From: SFTJ01 sp905210415
Lineage (GTDB): Bacteria > Bacteroidota > Bacteroidia > Bacteroidales > Muribaculaceae
DNA length: 64,000 bases
NCBI GenBank assembly: GCA_902476295.1
Contig: CABSDC010000005.1
Coordinates: 1-64,000 of the forward strand
Reading direction: 5' to 3'
The translations under genes were made by a program, and so were the position numbers. Below are positions 1 through 8,489 of the stretch, one piece after another. Below the pieces are notes generated by a model, which was not told the origin of the DNA, did no database searches, and saw only the letters and a list, made by a program, of their open reading frames with translations. Numbering within the stretch: the first letter of the stretch is position 1; every line of letters begins with the position of its first letter.

Positions 1-40
1 CCTACCGGCAAGCGTTTTCCGACAGCGCGGAAAGCCCCAT

Positions 41-99
41 AAAATCTGCGCTTCTAAAATTCCGAAACCATTCCAAGCCCTAATGCCCGAATTGGGGTA
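41..99 (-). repeat. Dispersed intergenic repeat, copy A
   Basis: Read on the minus strand, this stretch matches positions 6831-6888 (plus strand) almost base for base. Both hold a CCCAATTCG start, a CATTAGGG block and a long TTTCGGAATTTTAGAAG block ending in GCAGATTTT. It lies outside any gene, beyond the terminator of the polysaccharide-export operon. Shorter pieces of its start recur at 7016-7032 and 36441-36458. No transposase or inverted ends are visible, so its nature is unknown. Confidence 0.65.
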
Positions 100-136
100 A
101 ATAATCCACTAACGATACAACCCCTTAACAGAAATC

Positions 137-175
137 AAAAAAATGCTGTCCGACCATCGTCGAGCAGCATTTTTT
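137..175 (-). terminator. Terminator of the polysaccharide-export operon
   Basis: A hairpin with AAAATGCTG and CAGCATTTTT arms around a loop that can itself fold sits just past the stop of the Wzc-like gene. It is flanked by A-runs and T-runs on both sides, so it could act in both directions. Confidence 0.7.
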
Positions 176-195
176 GAGTATATGTGATTATATCA

Positions 196-2607
196 TTAAT
201 CTGAATAATACTTCGAGTTCTTAGCGCCACTGCCATAATAGCCGTATCCGTAGCCATAACCATAGCCATACGAGCCACCGGCCGTTGTGGTGCCGTTAAG
301 CACAAGCGCCATATTCTTAAATTTATCGTTGCGATAGTCGTTTTCAAGAACTGGCAACATACTGCGTTCAAGCAAGCCAGCGCGAATGATAAACAATGTT
401 CTGTCTACCAATTGCTCAATGATCGATGTATCTGCAACAATGTTCACTGGTGGACAGTCGATGAAAATCATATCATATTTGCCACGCAATTGCTCAATTA
501 TCTGTGAGAACTTTTCGCCTTGAAGCAATTCGGTTGGGTTTGTAGGAATCACGCCAACTGGTATGTATTGCAGATTGTGCTTGCTTGTGTGGATAGTTTT
601 TTCAAGCGAGTCAACTTGACCAGTGAGATAGTGCACCAAACCGATACCGCCCATACCCAGCGACTTCGACAACGAAGCATGACGGACGTCACAGTCAATC
701 ACAAGCACCTTCTTGCCCTTTATCAAATATGACACCGCAAGGTTGATTGCGATAAATGTCTTACCCGAACCAGGGTTATATGACGACACGGCAAACACAT
801 TCTTTGTGCGATCCTTGTCAACCAAGAATTCCACGTTGGTGCGCAGGATACGGAATGCCTCATTGATGATGTTTCGGCTACCTTCTTCCACTACCACCTT
901 ACGAACGCTGCTCACCTTCTTCTTTTCCCAGATGTGGCGCTTTGGCTCGATGCTTGGCACTTCACCAACAAATGGCATAGTCACAGCATCTACCACATCC
1001 TTGCGGCCACGCACCTTGGTGTTGAGCATAGTCATTGCATAAAGCACGCCACCAGGCAATGCCAAACCAAGGATGAATGCCACCATAAGGATTTTAGCCT
1101 TCTGAGGGCCAATTGGCGCACTGCTGCCGTGAGGGCTCGATACGATGCGAGTGTTGTATGCAGTAAACGCTTGTTTCAATTCGTTCTCCTCGCGCTTCTG
1201 CAACAAGAAGAGATACAAGCTTTCCTTCACCTTCTGCTGACGCTCAACAGAGAGAAGACTCTTGGCCTGTGTTGGGTTGTTTTGAATGCCGGTCAATGCG
1301 CGTGCATTGTAGCCTTGCAAGCTCTTGATTTGTGAGTTAAGCGATGTCACAACATAATCGAGGCTCTGCGAGATTGCTTGGCGCATTGCAACAAGTTTTG
1401 CGTCTAAATCCTTAACGAAAGGGTTCTCTGTAGAACTGTTGGCAACAAAATTGTTACGTTGCAAGAGAGTCTTATTAAATTCGCTGATTTGATTTTCAAC
1501 ACCGACATTCTCCACGCCGCTATTTGCAGGCAACAACTTAAACAGGTTCACATCATTGCCACTCACGATGCCAGCACGAATGGTCTTAGCCATATACAAC
1601 TGGTTGTTGAGATTCATCAAGTTTTGGGTCGACATGTTTGCCTCTTGCATATACAAAGCACCAGCAGCAGCCACGTCTGGCACCATATTGGCACTCTTAT
1701 ATGAACTAATGTCGGCATCCACGTTGCCAAGTTCGCCCTCAATCACGCGCAGGCGATCGTTGATAAACTTAGATGTTGACACAGCTATTTGGTTCTTGTC
1801 TTCCTCCCAGTGCTCGTTGTAAACAGCGATAAGGGTGTTGATAAAATCCTTTGCACGATCAATATTCACATCAGTATATGCGATATCAATCACTGTGTTT
1901 TGCTTGCTGTTTGTAGCCACATTCAGTCGCTTAACCGACGATGCTACCGATGCCTCTGAAGTGATCTTGCTCACGTAGATGCGATTCACAGCCTTAGCAT
2001 TGGCTTTCTTCACATACGATGGAGATGCCATTATCACCACATTGCCGGCGATAGTCTTGATTGGCTGACCGATCTTACCCTTATAGGTGCCACTCGATTC
2101 TTCCTTCTTAAACACCATATCTGAGATCTCTACGCTGCCATTATTACCAAGTTCTACAGTGAATGTGCAACTCTCGTCGTCTTTCACGTTAGCCAACGAA
2201 GCGATAATTGGGCTTGTGGCGCCATAGAGGGTAACTCTGTGGAACGAACCGTCGGTGTAATATTTCACATCAAGGTTTAGACGCTTGATGGTCTCCAAAA
2301 TCACGTCGGGCGACTTAAACACCTCAACCTCATTGTTCACATCACTCTTTGTGGTTCCCAATCCCATGTCGGAGAATGCCGAAGCCACATCCATTGCCGA
2401 AGAACCGCCCTTGCCGTCCTCCTTAATCATCACTGATGCCGATTGCTCGTAGGTAGGCTCAATGCGTAGCGCATACATCAATGCGATGCCAACGAATGCA
2501 ACCACCGACACCAAAAACCATTTCCAGTTTGATAAAAACAATCCCCAGATGTCTGACAAAGTGATAGAATCACCACTCTGCTCAAAATTGTCTAATTGTT
2601 CTGCCAT
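196..2607 (-). CDS. Polysaccharide biosynthesis tyrosine autokinase (Wzc-like)
   Basis: This 803-residue inner-membrane protein belongs to the polysaccharide co-polymerase/bacterial tyrosine kinase family, which controls the chain length and export of capsule or exopolysaccharide. It has a first membrane helix near residues 30-50, a long periplasmic Wzz-type region rich in predicted coiled coil, and a second helix near 505-530. A cytoplasmic ATPase domain follows, with Walker A PGSGKT (lysine 616), Walker A' VLVIDCDVR and Walker B MIFIDCPP. The tail is packed with alternating Gly-Tyr, the usual autophosphorylation cluster. It lies 22 bases downstream of the Wza-like gene, so the two form an export pair. 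No glycosyltransferases are in view, so the polymer is unknown. Confidence 0.93.
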   Translation of the reverse strand: MAEQLDNFEQSGDSITLSDIWGLFLSNWKWFLVSVVAFVGIALMYALRIEPTYEQSASVMIKEDGKGGSSAMDVASAFSDMGLGTTKSDVNNEVEVFKSPDVILETIKRLNLDVKYYTDGSFHRVTLYGATSPIIASLANVKDDESCTFTVELGNNGSVEISDMVFKKEESSGTYKGKIGQPIKTIAGNVVIMASPSYVKKANAKAVNRIYVSKITSEASVASSVKRLNVATNSKQNTVIDIAYTDVNIDRAKDFINTLIAVYNEHWEEDKNQIAVSTSKFINDRLRVIEGELGNVDADISSYKSANMVPDVAAAGALYMQEANMSTQNLMNLNNQLYMAKTIRAGIVSGNDVNLFKLLPANSGVENVGVENQISEFNKTLLQRNNFVANSSTENPFVKDLDAKLVAMRQAISQSLDYVVTSLNSQIKSLQGYNARALTGIQNNPTQAKSLLSVERQQKVKESLYLFLLQKREENELKQAFTAYNTRIVSSPHGSSAPIGPQKAKILMVAFILGLALPGGVLYAMTMLNTKVRGRKDVVDAVTMPFVGEVPSIEPKRHIWEKKKVSSVRKVVVEEGSRNIINEAFRILRTNVEFLVDKDRTKNVFAVSSYNPGSGKTFIAINLAVSYLIKGKKVLVIDCDVRHASLSKSLGMGGIGLVHYLTGQVDSLEKTIHTSKHNLQYIPVGVIPTNPTELLQGEKFSQIIEQLRGKYDMIFIDCPPVNIVADTSIIEQLVDRTLFIIRAGLLERSMLPVLENDYRNDKFKNMALVLNGTTTAGGSYGYGYGYGYGYYGSGAKNSKYYSD

Positions 2608-2629
2608 ATTTTGTCTATTATTTTTCCTA

Positions 2630-3433
2630 TTACTTAAATACCAACACAGCCACTGTGGTGAGCAATGATGCCAATGAAATCCAGAACGATGTACTCAACA
2701 CGGTGTTACCGTTCACTGTGCTTTGGCGGGCACGCATATCGTTTGGTGCAACATACACCATATCGCCTTGCTGCAGATAGTAGGCTGGCGACGATGTCAC
2801 CGAAGCAGCATCCACCATATTGATGGTGTAGATGTTTTGTTGCGAGCCTTCGGTGCGAACCACCTTCACCTTGTCGCGCACACCATAGATGGTGAGGTCG
2901 CCGGCAGCACTCAGCGCATCGTAAATTGTGTAGTTGTCGCGGTCAATCGCATATCGTCCAGGACGAGCCACTTCACCCAATACACTCACCGACAGATTGT
3001 CGTATTCCACTGTCACAGTCGGATCGTTGAGCATACCAGTGCTGATGATTTTTTGCTTAAGTGCATCGGAAATCTCCACGCGCGACATTCCTGCCACATG
3101 CACCTTGCCTAAACATGGAAATTCGATATTGCCATCGGCATCCACAGCATACGACATCACGCCGTTTGATGTGTTGTTTGCGCCAGTTGCCGTAGACCCT
3201 TGACCCAAGCGGGTGGAAATATATGGCAAATTGAATGGCATAGCCAACTCCGGATTGCGGCTATTAACGGCTATTGTCAATTTGTCGTTCGGTTTTACTT
3301 TTATGATTTTCGACTCAACAAGCGTGAGTGTTGAACCATCTTTTACATCCTGAAAATACTCAATCTGCTTAGATGTGCCGCACGAGGTCAATAGCACTGC
3401 AGCCACAGCAATTACAATGTGCTTAATCTTCAT
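2630..3433 (-). CDS. Polysaccharide export outer-membrane lipoprotein (Wza-like)
   Basis: A 267-residue lipoprotein of the Poly_export/SLBB family, which forms the periplasm-to-surface conduit for polysaccharide. The signal peptide ends in a lipobox LTSC with cysteine 18. The poly-export domain (about residues 40-150) is followed by an SLBB-like segment (SVLGEVARPGRY) and a C-terminal hydrophobic helix (about 245-265) that would span the outer membrane. It is transcribed first, directly ahead of the Wzc-like kinase, which is the normal order for the pair. A Bacteroidota -7 element (TAAATTTG on the minus strand, 3587-3594) lies about 150 bases upstream, with no convincing -33 box. Confidence 0.9.
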   Translation of the reverse strand: MKIKHIVIAVAAVLLTSCGTSKQIEYFQDVKDGSTLTLVESKIIKVKPNDKLTIAVNSRNPELAMPFNLPYISTRLGQGSTATGANNTSNGVMSYAVDADGNIEFPCLGKVHVAGMSRVEISDALKQKIISTGMLNDPTVTVEYDNLSVSVLGEVARPGRYAIDRDNYTIYDALSAAGDLTIYGVRDKVKVVRTEGSQQNIYTINMVDAASVTSSPAYYLQQGDMVYVAPNDMRARQSTVNGNTVLSTSFWISLASLLTTVAVLVFK

Positions 3434-3762
3434 ATAACTATTTGATTATCTATTTATTTCTTTTTCGTTTTTCCCGATTTTGGGCATGAATGAAATGAGA
3501 TTTATTTAATCAATGTCTCCATTGCATTATCCCGTGCCTATTGAAATCCATCAACCAACACAGAAATCCATTACGCTTTAATTATGCAAATTTAGCAATT
3601 CTTTTTCATCTTTTATTAATTTACGAGCATTATAATTTAGCAAAAGCCCACATTATCACTATTTTTCGCAAAATTTCCCACATCCAACCGTTTTCCCCGT
3701 TTATACAAAAAAATCAGTTGATACGGCTCTTTTATGCCATATCAACCAATCACTATCATTCG
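3434..3762. other. Intergenic region before the wza-like gene
   Basis: There is no gene here. It is AT-rich and holds the probable -7 promoter element TAAATTTG (minus strand, 3587-3594) for the export pair. Nothing else stands out. Confidence 0.5.
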
Positions 3763-3838
3763 TGGAGCGGTAGACGGGGCTCGAACCCGCGACCCTCAGC
3801 TTGGGAAGCTGATGCTCTACCAACTGAGCTACTACCGC
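3763..3838 (-). tRNA. tRNA-Gly (anticodon CCC)
   Basis: The minus strand folds into a full 76-base cloverleaf. It has a 7-bp acceptor stem (GCGGTAG/CTACCGC), a D arm GCTC...GAGC and an anticodon stem TCAGC/GCTGA around the loop TTCCCAA, giving anticodon CCC (reads GGG). The T loop is TTCGAAC, the discriminator base is U, and the 3' CCA is encoded. It begins 16 bases after the stop codon of the upstream lipoprotein gene on the same strand, so the two may share a transcript. Confidence 0.95.
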
Positions 3839-3854
3839 AAAAAATCGTTTCTAT

Positions 3855-4196
3855 TTATGGTTTCTTACCTCTCATCACAGCGTTCACTTGTGCCTCACCG
3901 TCAACTTCAACATATTTGATGGTCACAGTGTCGCCTATCGACCAAGACACACGCTTTGCCGGATCTAAGTCGGGATAACTGAAATTAAGTGTATCGCCAT
4001 TCTCATCAAGTATGGTGATGCTATTCATAGCACCATCAATGGCAACACCTATCGACGTCTGCTCTTCATCAACGGTATCTTCTGGTGAAACCGAAACCAC
4101 TGTTGAATCAGCACTCTCCTCTTTGCTTCCGCTATTGCCGCACGACCACATTCCCATGGCCAATGCTGCCAACATTATCATCGATAGCTTTTTCAT
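3855..4196 (-). CDS. Small lipoprotein of unknown function
   Basis: A 113-residue protein. The start at MKKLSM is chosen over an ATG ten codons upstream because AAAGGAGG lies a few bases before it and it begins a clean lipoprotein signal ending GMWSC (cysteine 19). The rest is an acidic Ser/Glu-rich linker followed by a small beta-rich region (about 45-110). I do not recognise the family. A -7 element (TATATTTG on the minus strand, 4224-4231) sits about 28 bases upstream. tRNA-Gly follows closely on the same strand. Confidence 0.75.
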   Translation of the reverse strand: MKKLSMIMLAALAMGMWSCGNSGSKEESADSTVVSVSPEDTVDEEQTSIGVAIDGAMNSITILDENGDTLNFSYPDLDPAKRVSWSIGDTVTIKYVEVDGEAQVNAVMRGKKP

Positions 4197-4346
4197 AAAA
4201 ACCTCCTTTTCTCTTTTACAACGCAAATATAGTGCAAAAATATTGGATGGATATTAGCAATTTACATACTTTAAATAATGTGGGCAAAACACATTCCCAT
4301 CACCCCTCTACCTTTGCCTATGTAAACAAAAAGAAAGGAGAAAACT

Positions 4347-4643
4347 ATGAGACTAAACGATTATCAACTCACACTTGGCGACGCCATCTATGCTTCGCTC
4401 TCTATCGACGGAAGCCCGGTGGCAAACATCAATAGCACGCGCTTCGGTAGCATCAGCGATATAATCAGTCTCATCTATCACGTGGCAGGCCGATTTGCCG
4501 GAACAGCCAAGCTGCTCATACGCAACCAAAGCCGTGGATGGAACACCACAATGACTATTGCATCAAACAGCCAACCAGCCAAAAGCAACATGCCAGCAAA
4601 ACAGCCGGTTGTAGAAAACGGACAATATCTAATTCCCTGGTAA
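4347..4643 (+). CDS. Small protein of unknown function
   Basis: A 98-residue ORF with a strong ribosome-binding site (AAAGGAG, 7 bases before the ATG), a TACCTTTG -7 promoter element at 4309-4316 and its own terminator downstream (4710-4740). These together make it a real single-gene unit. The first 70 residues are mixed and could form a compact fold. The rest (SNSQPAKSNMPAKQ) looks disordered. There is no signal peptide or membrane helix, so it is probably cytoplasmic. I do not recognise the family. Confidence 0.65.
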   Translation: MRLNDYQLTLGDAIYASLSIDGSPVANINSTRFGSISDIISLIYHVAGRFAGTAKLLIRNQSRGWNTTMTIASNSQPAKSNMPAKQPVVENGQYLIPW

Positions 4644-4966
4644 AAAGTCCTTATTTTTTTACCTATAACATCATCACACATAATTTATTGATACCATGAA
4701 TCACACATTGGTCGCTGCCCTATGAGCAGCGACCTTTTTTGATTCGCATCATTCAAAACAAAAAAATTCACAAAATCACGATAAAATCTGCCACAAATGA
4801 TAAGAATGCTGATTTTTTTCCGTAATTTTACAAAGATTTTAAGTATATATGTTTAATGAGCATAAGTTATAGTCCGCAATAATACACATAACTATATGAC
4901 AATAAACAGATAACATCATTCTGACTTAAATTTTTAGTAGAATTTATTATATTAATAAGAACTATT
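4644..4966. other. Intergenic region before the NifU-like gene
   Basis: It holds the terminator at 4710-4740, then about 220 AT-rich bases that must contain the promoter of the strongly expressed NifU-like/GGGtGRT pair. I could not find a convincing TTTG-N20-TAnnTTTG promoter in it. No gene or RNA is apparent. Confidence 0.45.
4710..4740 (+). terminator. Rho-independent terminator
   Basis: A perfect 9-bp stem (GGTCGCTGC/GCAGCGACC) with a 7-base loop is followed directly by six T. It ends the transcript of the 98-residue gene. Confidence 0.9.
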
Positions 4967-5659
4967 ATGGTTTATACACAAGAAGTACAACACATGTGTT
5001 GTGTAGCAAAGGGTGCTAACCATCCTTCAGCTCCAATTCCAGAGGAGGGTAAATGGGTTAGAGCAAAAGAAATCAAGGACATTTCTGGTTTCACTCACGG
5101 CATTGGCTGGTGCGCACCACAACAAGGTGCTTGCAAACTTTCTCTTAACGTGAAAGAAGGCGTTATCCAAGAAGCTCTTGTAGAAACAATCGGATGTTCA
5201 GGTATGACTCACTCTGCAGCTATGGCAGCAGAAATCCTTCCAGGTAAGACTATCCTCGAAGCTTTGAATACCGACCTCGTTTGCGACGCAATCAACACTG
5301 CAATGCGCGAATTGTTCTTGCAAATCGTTTACGGCCGCACTCAATCTGCTTTCTCTGAAGGTGGTTTGCAAGTAGGTGCTGCTCTTGAAGACCTTGGTAA
5401 GGGTCTCCGCAGCCAAGTAGGTACTATGTTCGGTACTTTGGCTAAGGGCGTTCGTTACTTGGAAATGGCTGAAGGCTATTGCACTCGCATGGCTCTCGAC
5501 GAGAACAACGAAGTAATCGGTTATGAATTCCTTCACCTTGGCAAATTCACTGAAGCGCTCAAGAAAGGTAAGACCCCAGAAGAGGCAATCGAAGCTGCAA
5601 AGGGCCACTATGGTCGCTTTGAAGATGCCGCTAAATACATTGACCCACGCAAAGAATAA
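4967..5659 (+). CDS. NifU-like iron-sulfur scaffold-type protein (GGGtGRT partner)
   Basis: A 230-residue protein related to the NifU/IscU N-terminal fold. The segment ETIGCSGMTHSA resembles the cysteine-containing loop of IscU-type scaffolds. Further cysteines at HMCC, GWCAPQ and GACK could help bind a cluster. No signal peptide is present, so it is cytoplasmic. It is followed after 16 bases by the GGGtGRT-family gene, its usual partner in Bacteroidota, Firmicutes and spirochaetes. Codons are strongly biased to GCT, CTT and GGT, as in the ribosomal genes at 24.4 kb, so high expression is likely. The substrate of the pair is not established. Assignment as a scaffold rests on family resemblance. 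Confidence 0.8.
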   Translation: MVYTQEVQHMCCVAKGANHPSAPIPEEGKWVRAKEIKDISGFTHGIGWCAPQQGACKLSLNVKEGVIQEALVETIGCSGMTHSAAMAAEILPGKTILEALNTDLVCDAINTAMRELFLQIVYGRTQSAFSEGGLQVGAALEDLGKGLRSQVGTMFGTLAKGVRYLEMAEGYCTRMALDENNEVIGYEFLHLGKFTEALKKGKTPEEAIEAAKGHYGRFEDAAKYIDPRKE

Positions 5660-5675
5660 TTAGGAGGACAACATT

Positions 5676-6689
5676 ATGGCAATTAGAGAAGTAAAATTTG
5701 AATCTCAAGACCGCCGTATGGCGCAAATTCTTGCTGCATTAAACGAAAACGGCATTAAAGATATTGAAGAAGCTAATGCTATATGCGAAGCTGCAGGTAT
5801 CGACCCATATTTGACTTGTGAAGAAACTCAACCAATCTGCTTTGAAAATGCAAAGTGGGCTTATGTAGTAGGCGCTGCTATCGCTATCAAGAAGGGCTGC
5901 AAAAACGCTGCTGACGCTGCTGAAGCTATCGGTATCGGTTTGCAATCATTCTGCATCCCTGGTTCTGTTGCCGACGACCGCAAGGTAGGTTTGGGCCACG
6001 GTAACTTGGCTGCTCGTCTTCTCCGCGAAGAAACTAAGTGCTTCGCTTTCTTGGCTGGCCACGAATCTTTTGCTGCTGCAGAAGGTGCCATCAAGATTGC
6101 TGCTAAGGCTGACAAGGTGCGCAAAGAACCTCTTCGCGTTATCCTTAACGGTCTCGGCAAGGACGCTGCTAAGATCATCTCTCGTATCAACGGCTTCACT
6201 TACGTACAAACTCAATTCGACTATTTCACTGGCGAACTTAAGGTTGTTGATGAACACCCTTACTCAAACGGTCCTCGCGCTAAGGTGAAATGCTACGGTG
6301 CTGACGACGTTCGCGAAGGTGTAGCTATCATGTGGAAGGAAGGCGTTGACGTTTCTATCACCGGTAACTCTACTAACCCAACTCGTTTCCAACACCCAGT
6401 TGCTGGTACTTACAAGAAAGAACGCGTATTGGCTGGTAAGCCTTACTTCAGCGTTGCTTCTGGTGGTGGTACAGGTCGTACTCTTCACCCAGACAACATG
6501 GCTGCAGGTCCTGCTTCTTACGGTATGACTGATACCCTCGGCCGTATGCACTCTGACGCTCAATTCGCTGGTTCTTCTTCAGTTCCTGCTCACGTTGAGA
6601 TGATGGGCTTCCTCGGCATTGGTAACAACCCAATGGTAGGCTGTACAGTTGCTGTTGCAGTTGACGTTGCTACTGCTCTTGCTAAGTAA
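5676..6689 (+). CDS. GGGtGRT family protein
   Basis: A 337-residue cytoplasmic protein with the signature SGGGTGRT near residue 266, which names the family. A ribosome-binding site (TTAGGAGG) precedes the ATG, and the gene lies 16 bases after the NifU-like gene, so the two are co-transcribed. Glycine-rich and Ala-rich stretches suggest a compact enzyme-like fold, but the biochemical activity of the family is unknown. Codon use is the same high-expression type as its partner. A terminator follows at 6722-6756. Confidence 0.88.
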   Translation: MAIREVKFESQDRRMAQILAALNENGIKDIEEANAICEAAGIDPYLTCEETQPICFENAKWAYVVGAAIAIKKGCKNAADAAEAIGIGLQSFCIPGSVADDRKVGLGHGNLAARLLREETKCFAFLAGHESFAAAEGAIKIAAKADKVRKEPLRVILNGLGKDAAKIISRINGFTYVQTQFDYFTGELKVVDEHPYSNGPRAKVKCYGADDVREGVAIMWKEGVDVSITGNSTNPTRFQHPVAGTYKKERVLAGKPYFSVASGGGTGRTLHPDNMAAGPASYGMTDTLGRMHSDAQFAGSSSVPAHVEMMGFLGIGNNPMVGCTVAVAVDVATALAK

Positions 6690-6721
6690 TTTCGACTTAT
6701 ACGAAACACTTAAATATCACA

Positions 6722-6756
6722 AATCCTTTTGGAGCTTTTCCAGAAGGATTTTTTTG
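6722..6756 (+). terminator. Terminator of the GGGtGRT operon
   Basis: A stem of AATCCTTTTGGA with TTCCAGAAGGATT is followed by seven T in a row. Confidence 0.85.
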
Positions 6757-6797
6757 TTCCCCTACCTAAACCCTACGACCGATTTGGATAAACCAAA

Positions 6798-6827
6798 AGA
6801 GCAGAAACCACATTTGGTTTCTGCTCT
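6798..6827. terminator. Perfect hairpin, possible terminator
   Basis: A 13-bp perfect stem (AGAGCAGAAACCA and its complement) has a 4-base loop. On the minus strand it is followed by TTTTGG, so it could end transcripts of the C1B peptidase operon that read past the gene. The T-run on the plus strand is weak. Confidence 0.5.
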
Positions 6828-6830
6828 CTT

Positions 6831-6888
6831 AACCCAATTCGTCATTAGGGATTGGAAGAATTTCGGAATTTTAGAAGTGCAGATTTTG
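6831..6888 (+). repeat. Dispersed intergenic repeat, copy B
   Basis: Matches the reverse complement of 41-99, with a block of 17 identical bases (TTTCGGAATTTTAGAAG) and only scattered differences elsewhere. It lies next to the hairpin at 6798-6827, in a gap between converging transcripts. Confidence 0.65.
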
Positions 6889-7015
6889 ATTGCTTTTTAA
6901 AGAGTAATAGCCAGCTATTGCGAGTTAAAAACAAACAAAATATGCCTTATAAAAAACGAAAGACTCCAAGCAGTAGTGATAATTTCAAATATACGTCCTA
7001 ATGACTGATTTTGGT

Positions 7016-7032
7016 TTAACCCAATTCGGGCA
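7016..7032 (+). repeat. Partial copy of the dispersed repeat
   Basis: TTAACCCAATTCGGGCA repeats the start of copies A and B with a single difference from A. The rest of the repeat is missing. Confidence 0.4.
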
Positions 7033-7056
7033 AACGAAATTGCCGCGATATGTTCA

Positions 7057-8466
7057 TTAATTTTCCTCTATAAACATTGGATCCCAAGCAGGAAGCATAA
7101 TTGGCTTTTGCTTCAAGAGTTTCAATGTTTCTGCCGAGATAAATTTCTTTTCGATTACGAATCTAAACATATATTCGTTGAACCACTCATCTGTCATCAC
7201 AAGATTGCCCTTGTAACCGCTGTTTGGTCCCCAGCTGTTTTCCACCAACCAGCGTGTTGGCGCCTTTGTGTTCATATCAACGTCTACAGCAATCAGCGTC
7301 ATAGCGTGCGACGAACCACTTGCATGTGTGAGAATGCGCTCACGCTTATCCATGGTGAGTTGCATGCCGAGCAACGACTCATAGTCAAAATTATTCATAT
7401 CGCATGTGCCCACGCTGCGGTTTAAGAATTTACCCACGTCGCAAGAGATATACATTGCCTTGTTGTCCTTGATTGACTCGATAGCGAACGGCTTGATATC
7501 CTCGATTGGGAGATTAAGGTAAACCCAGTCGTGACCCTCATAGGTGTGGCGGTCGTATTGTATCTGATACAACTTGCCATATTCGCGAGAAGGATCGTTC
7601 ATGATAAGCACATAGTCGTTGGTCAAATCCTTTTCGCCCCACAATTCCTTGTAGAACGATTGTGGAGTGTAGGTCTTTTCGCTCACTAAGTTGCCAGAGT
7701 TAGTCTTATATTTCCAAGTGAATTCTTTTGGAGGAATGCCATAAGCCAACGTGAGCATACGATATACATTGCCGAGCATCTTCACCTTAGTTTCTTCAAG
7801 AGCATTTTTCTTGGCGCCATTAGCAGCCTGCTTGCGCAATTGCATGCCATAGTCGCGCAATTGCCATTTCAGTTGTGAGTCAAATTGCGATGTGCTGTTG
7901 CTAATCAATGTTTCTGGCATAGCCGACTTAGGCACAACGCCATATTTCTTCACCAAATCGGCAACACCTGTGAATGTGCCACCGTCGCTCAGCGGATTTG
8001 AGAACAACCAATCAACGGTTCTGTCTTCAAACGATTTGTCGGCTGTATCAATCACATTTTGCAAAAACATGTTAGACTTCTCAAGTTGGTCGTAGAAAAA
8101 TAGATATACCTGCGACAATTCCAATTCCGGAAGATTGTGCTCGCTGATAGCTTGTGCGCGAAGCACGTTCATACCGGTAAACAACCAGCAACGGCCCGAC
8201 TGCTTTTGGTCAGTGACTCCCTTTGTAAACACGCGGTAAGTGAAATCGCCATCTGCCACACCATTGAGCGTAGAGAAACCTGTTGCCAATGTGTTGAGCG
8301 AAGTTGTTGCCATGGCATTACGAGCCACCTTGTCAACCACAGTCTGCGGTTGCGAAGCAAGTTGGTTTAGCACTTTTGGCGTGATGGCGCTCTGTGCCAT
8401 ACAGCCCACTGCGATGCCAGTACCCATCACAGCCGTCATCAAGAATCTGTTTATTCTCATTTTCAA
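7057..8466 (-). CDS. Exported C1B cysteine aminopeptidase (bleomycin hydrolase/PepC family)
   Basis: A 469-residue peptidase of family C1B. The catalytic residues fit the family: Cys93 in QSGRCWLF with its oxyanion Gln just before, His387 in SHAMTLIAVD and Asn410 in VENSWG. Unlike typical cytoplasmic PepC, it starts with a signal peptide (about residues 1-25, cleaved near CMAQS), so it should act in the periplasm or be lipid-linked or secreted. It trims short peptides, probably as part of peptide foraging. It is last in an apparent operon with two unknown exported proteins and a DUF3078 protein, 23 bases after the nearest one. Confidence 0.92.
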   Translation of the reverse strand: MKMRINRFLMTAVMGTGIAVGCMAQSAITPKVLNQLASQPQTVVDKVARNAMATTSLNTLATGFSTLNGVADGDFTYRVFTKGVTDQKQSGRCWLFTGMNVLRAQAISEHNLPELELSQVYLFFYDQLEKSNMFLQNVIDTADKSFEDRTVDWLFSNPLSDGGTFTGVADLVKKYGVVPKSAMPETLISNSTSQFDSQLKWQLRDYGMQLRKQAANGAKKNALEETKVKMLGNVYRMLTLAYGIPPKEFTWKYKTNSGNLVSEKTYTPQSFYKELWGEKDLTNDYVLIMNDPSREYGKLYQIQYDRHTYEGHDWVYLNLPIEDIKPFAIESIKDNKAMYISCDVGKFLNRSVGTCDMNNFDYESLLGMQLTMDKRERILTHASGSSHAMTLIAVDVDMNTKAPTRWLVENSWGPNSGYKGNLVMTDEWFNEYMFRFVIEKKFISAETLKLLKQKPIMLPAWDPMFIEEN

Positions 8467-8489
8467 TATATCTTTTAAGATTAATAAAA

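Larger units (their letters stand above)
6690..7056. other. Intergenic region with terminator, hairpin and repeat
   Basis: It contains the GGGtGRT terminator (6722-6756), a second perfect hairpin (6798-6827), repeat copy B (6831-6888), a short palindrome (AATAGC-CA-GCTATT near 6908) and a partial repeat (7016-7032). No ORF here looks real. Confidence 0.6.

Noticed and set aside
236..282. Short tandem repeat in the Wzc-like gene as a microsatellite or CRISPR
   Set aside because: It only encodes the Gly-Tyr tail of the kinase; codons vary and there are no spacers.
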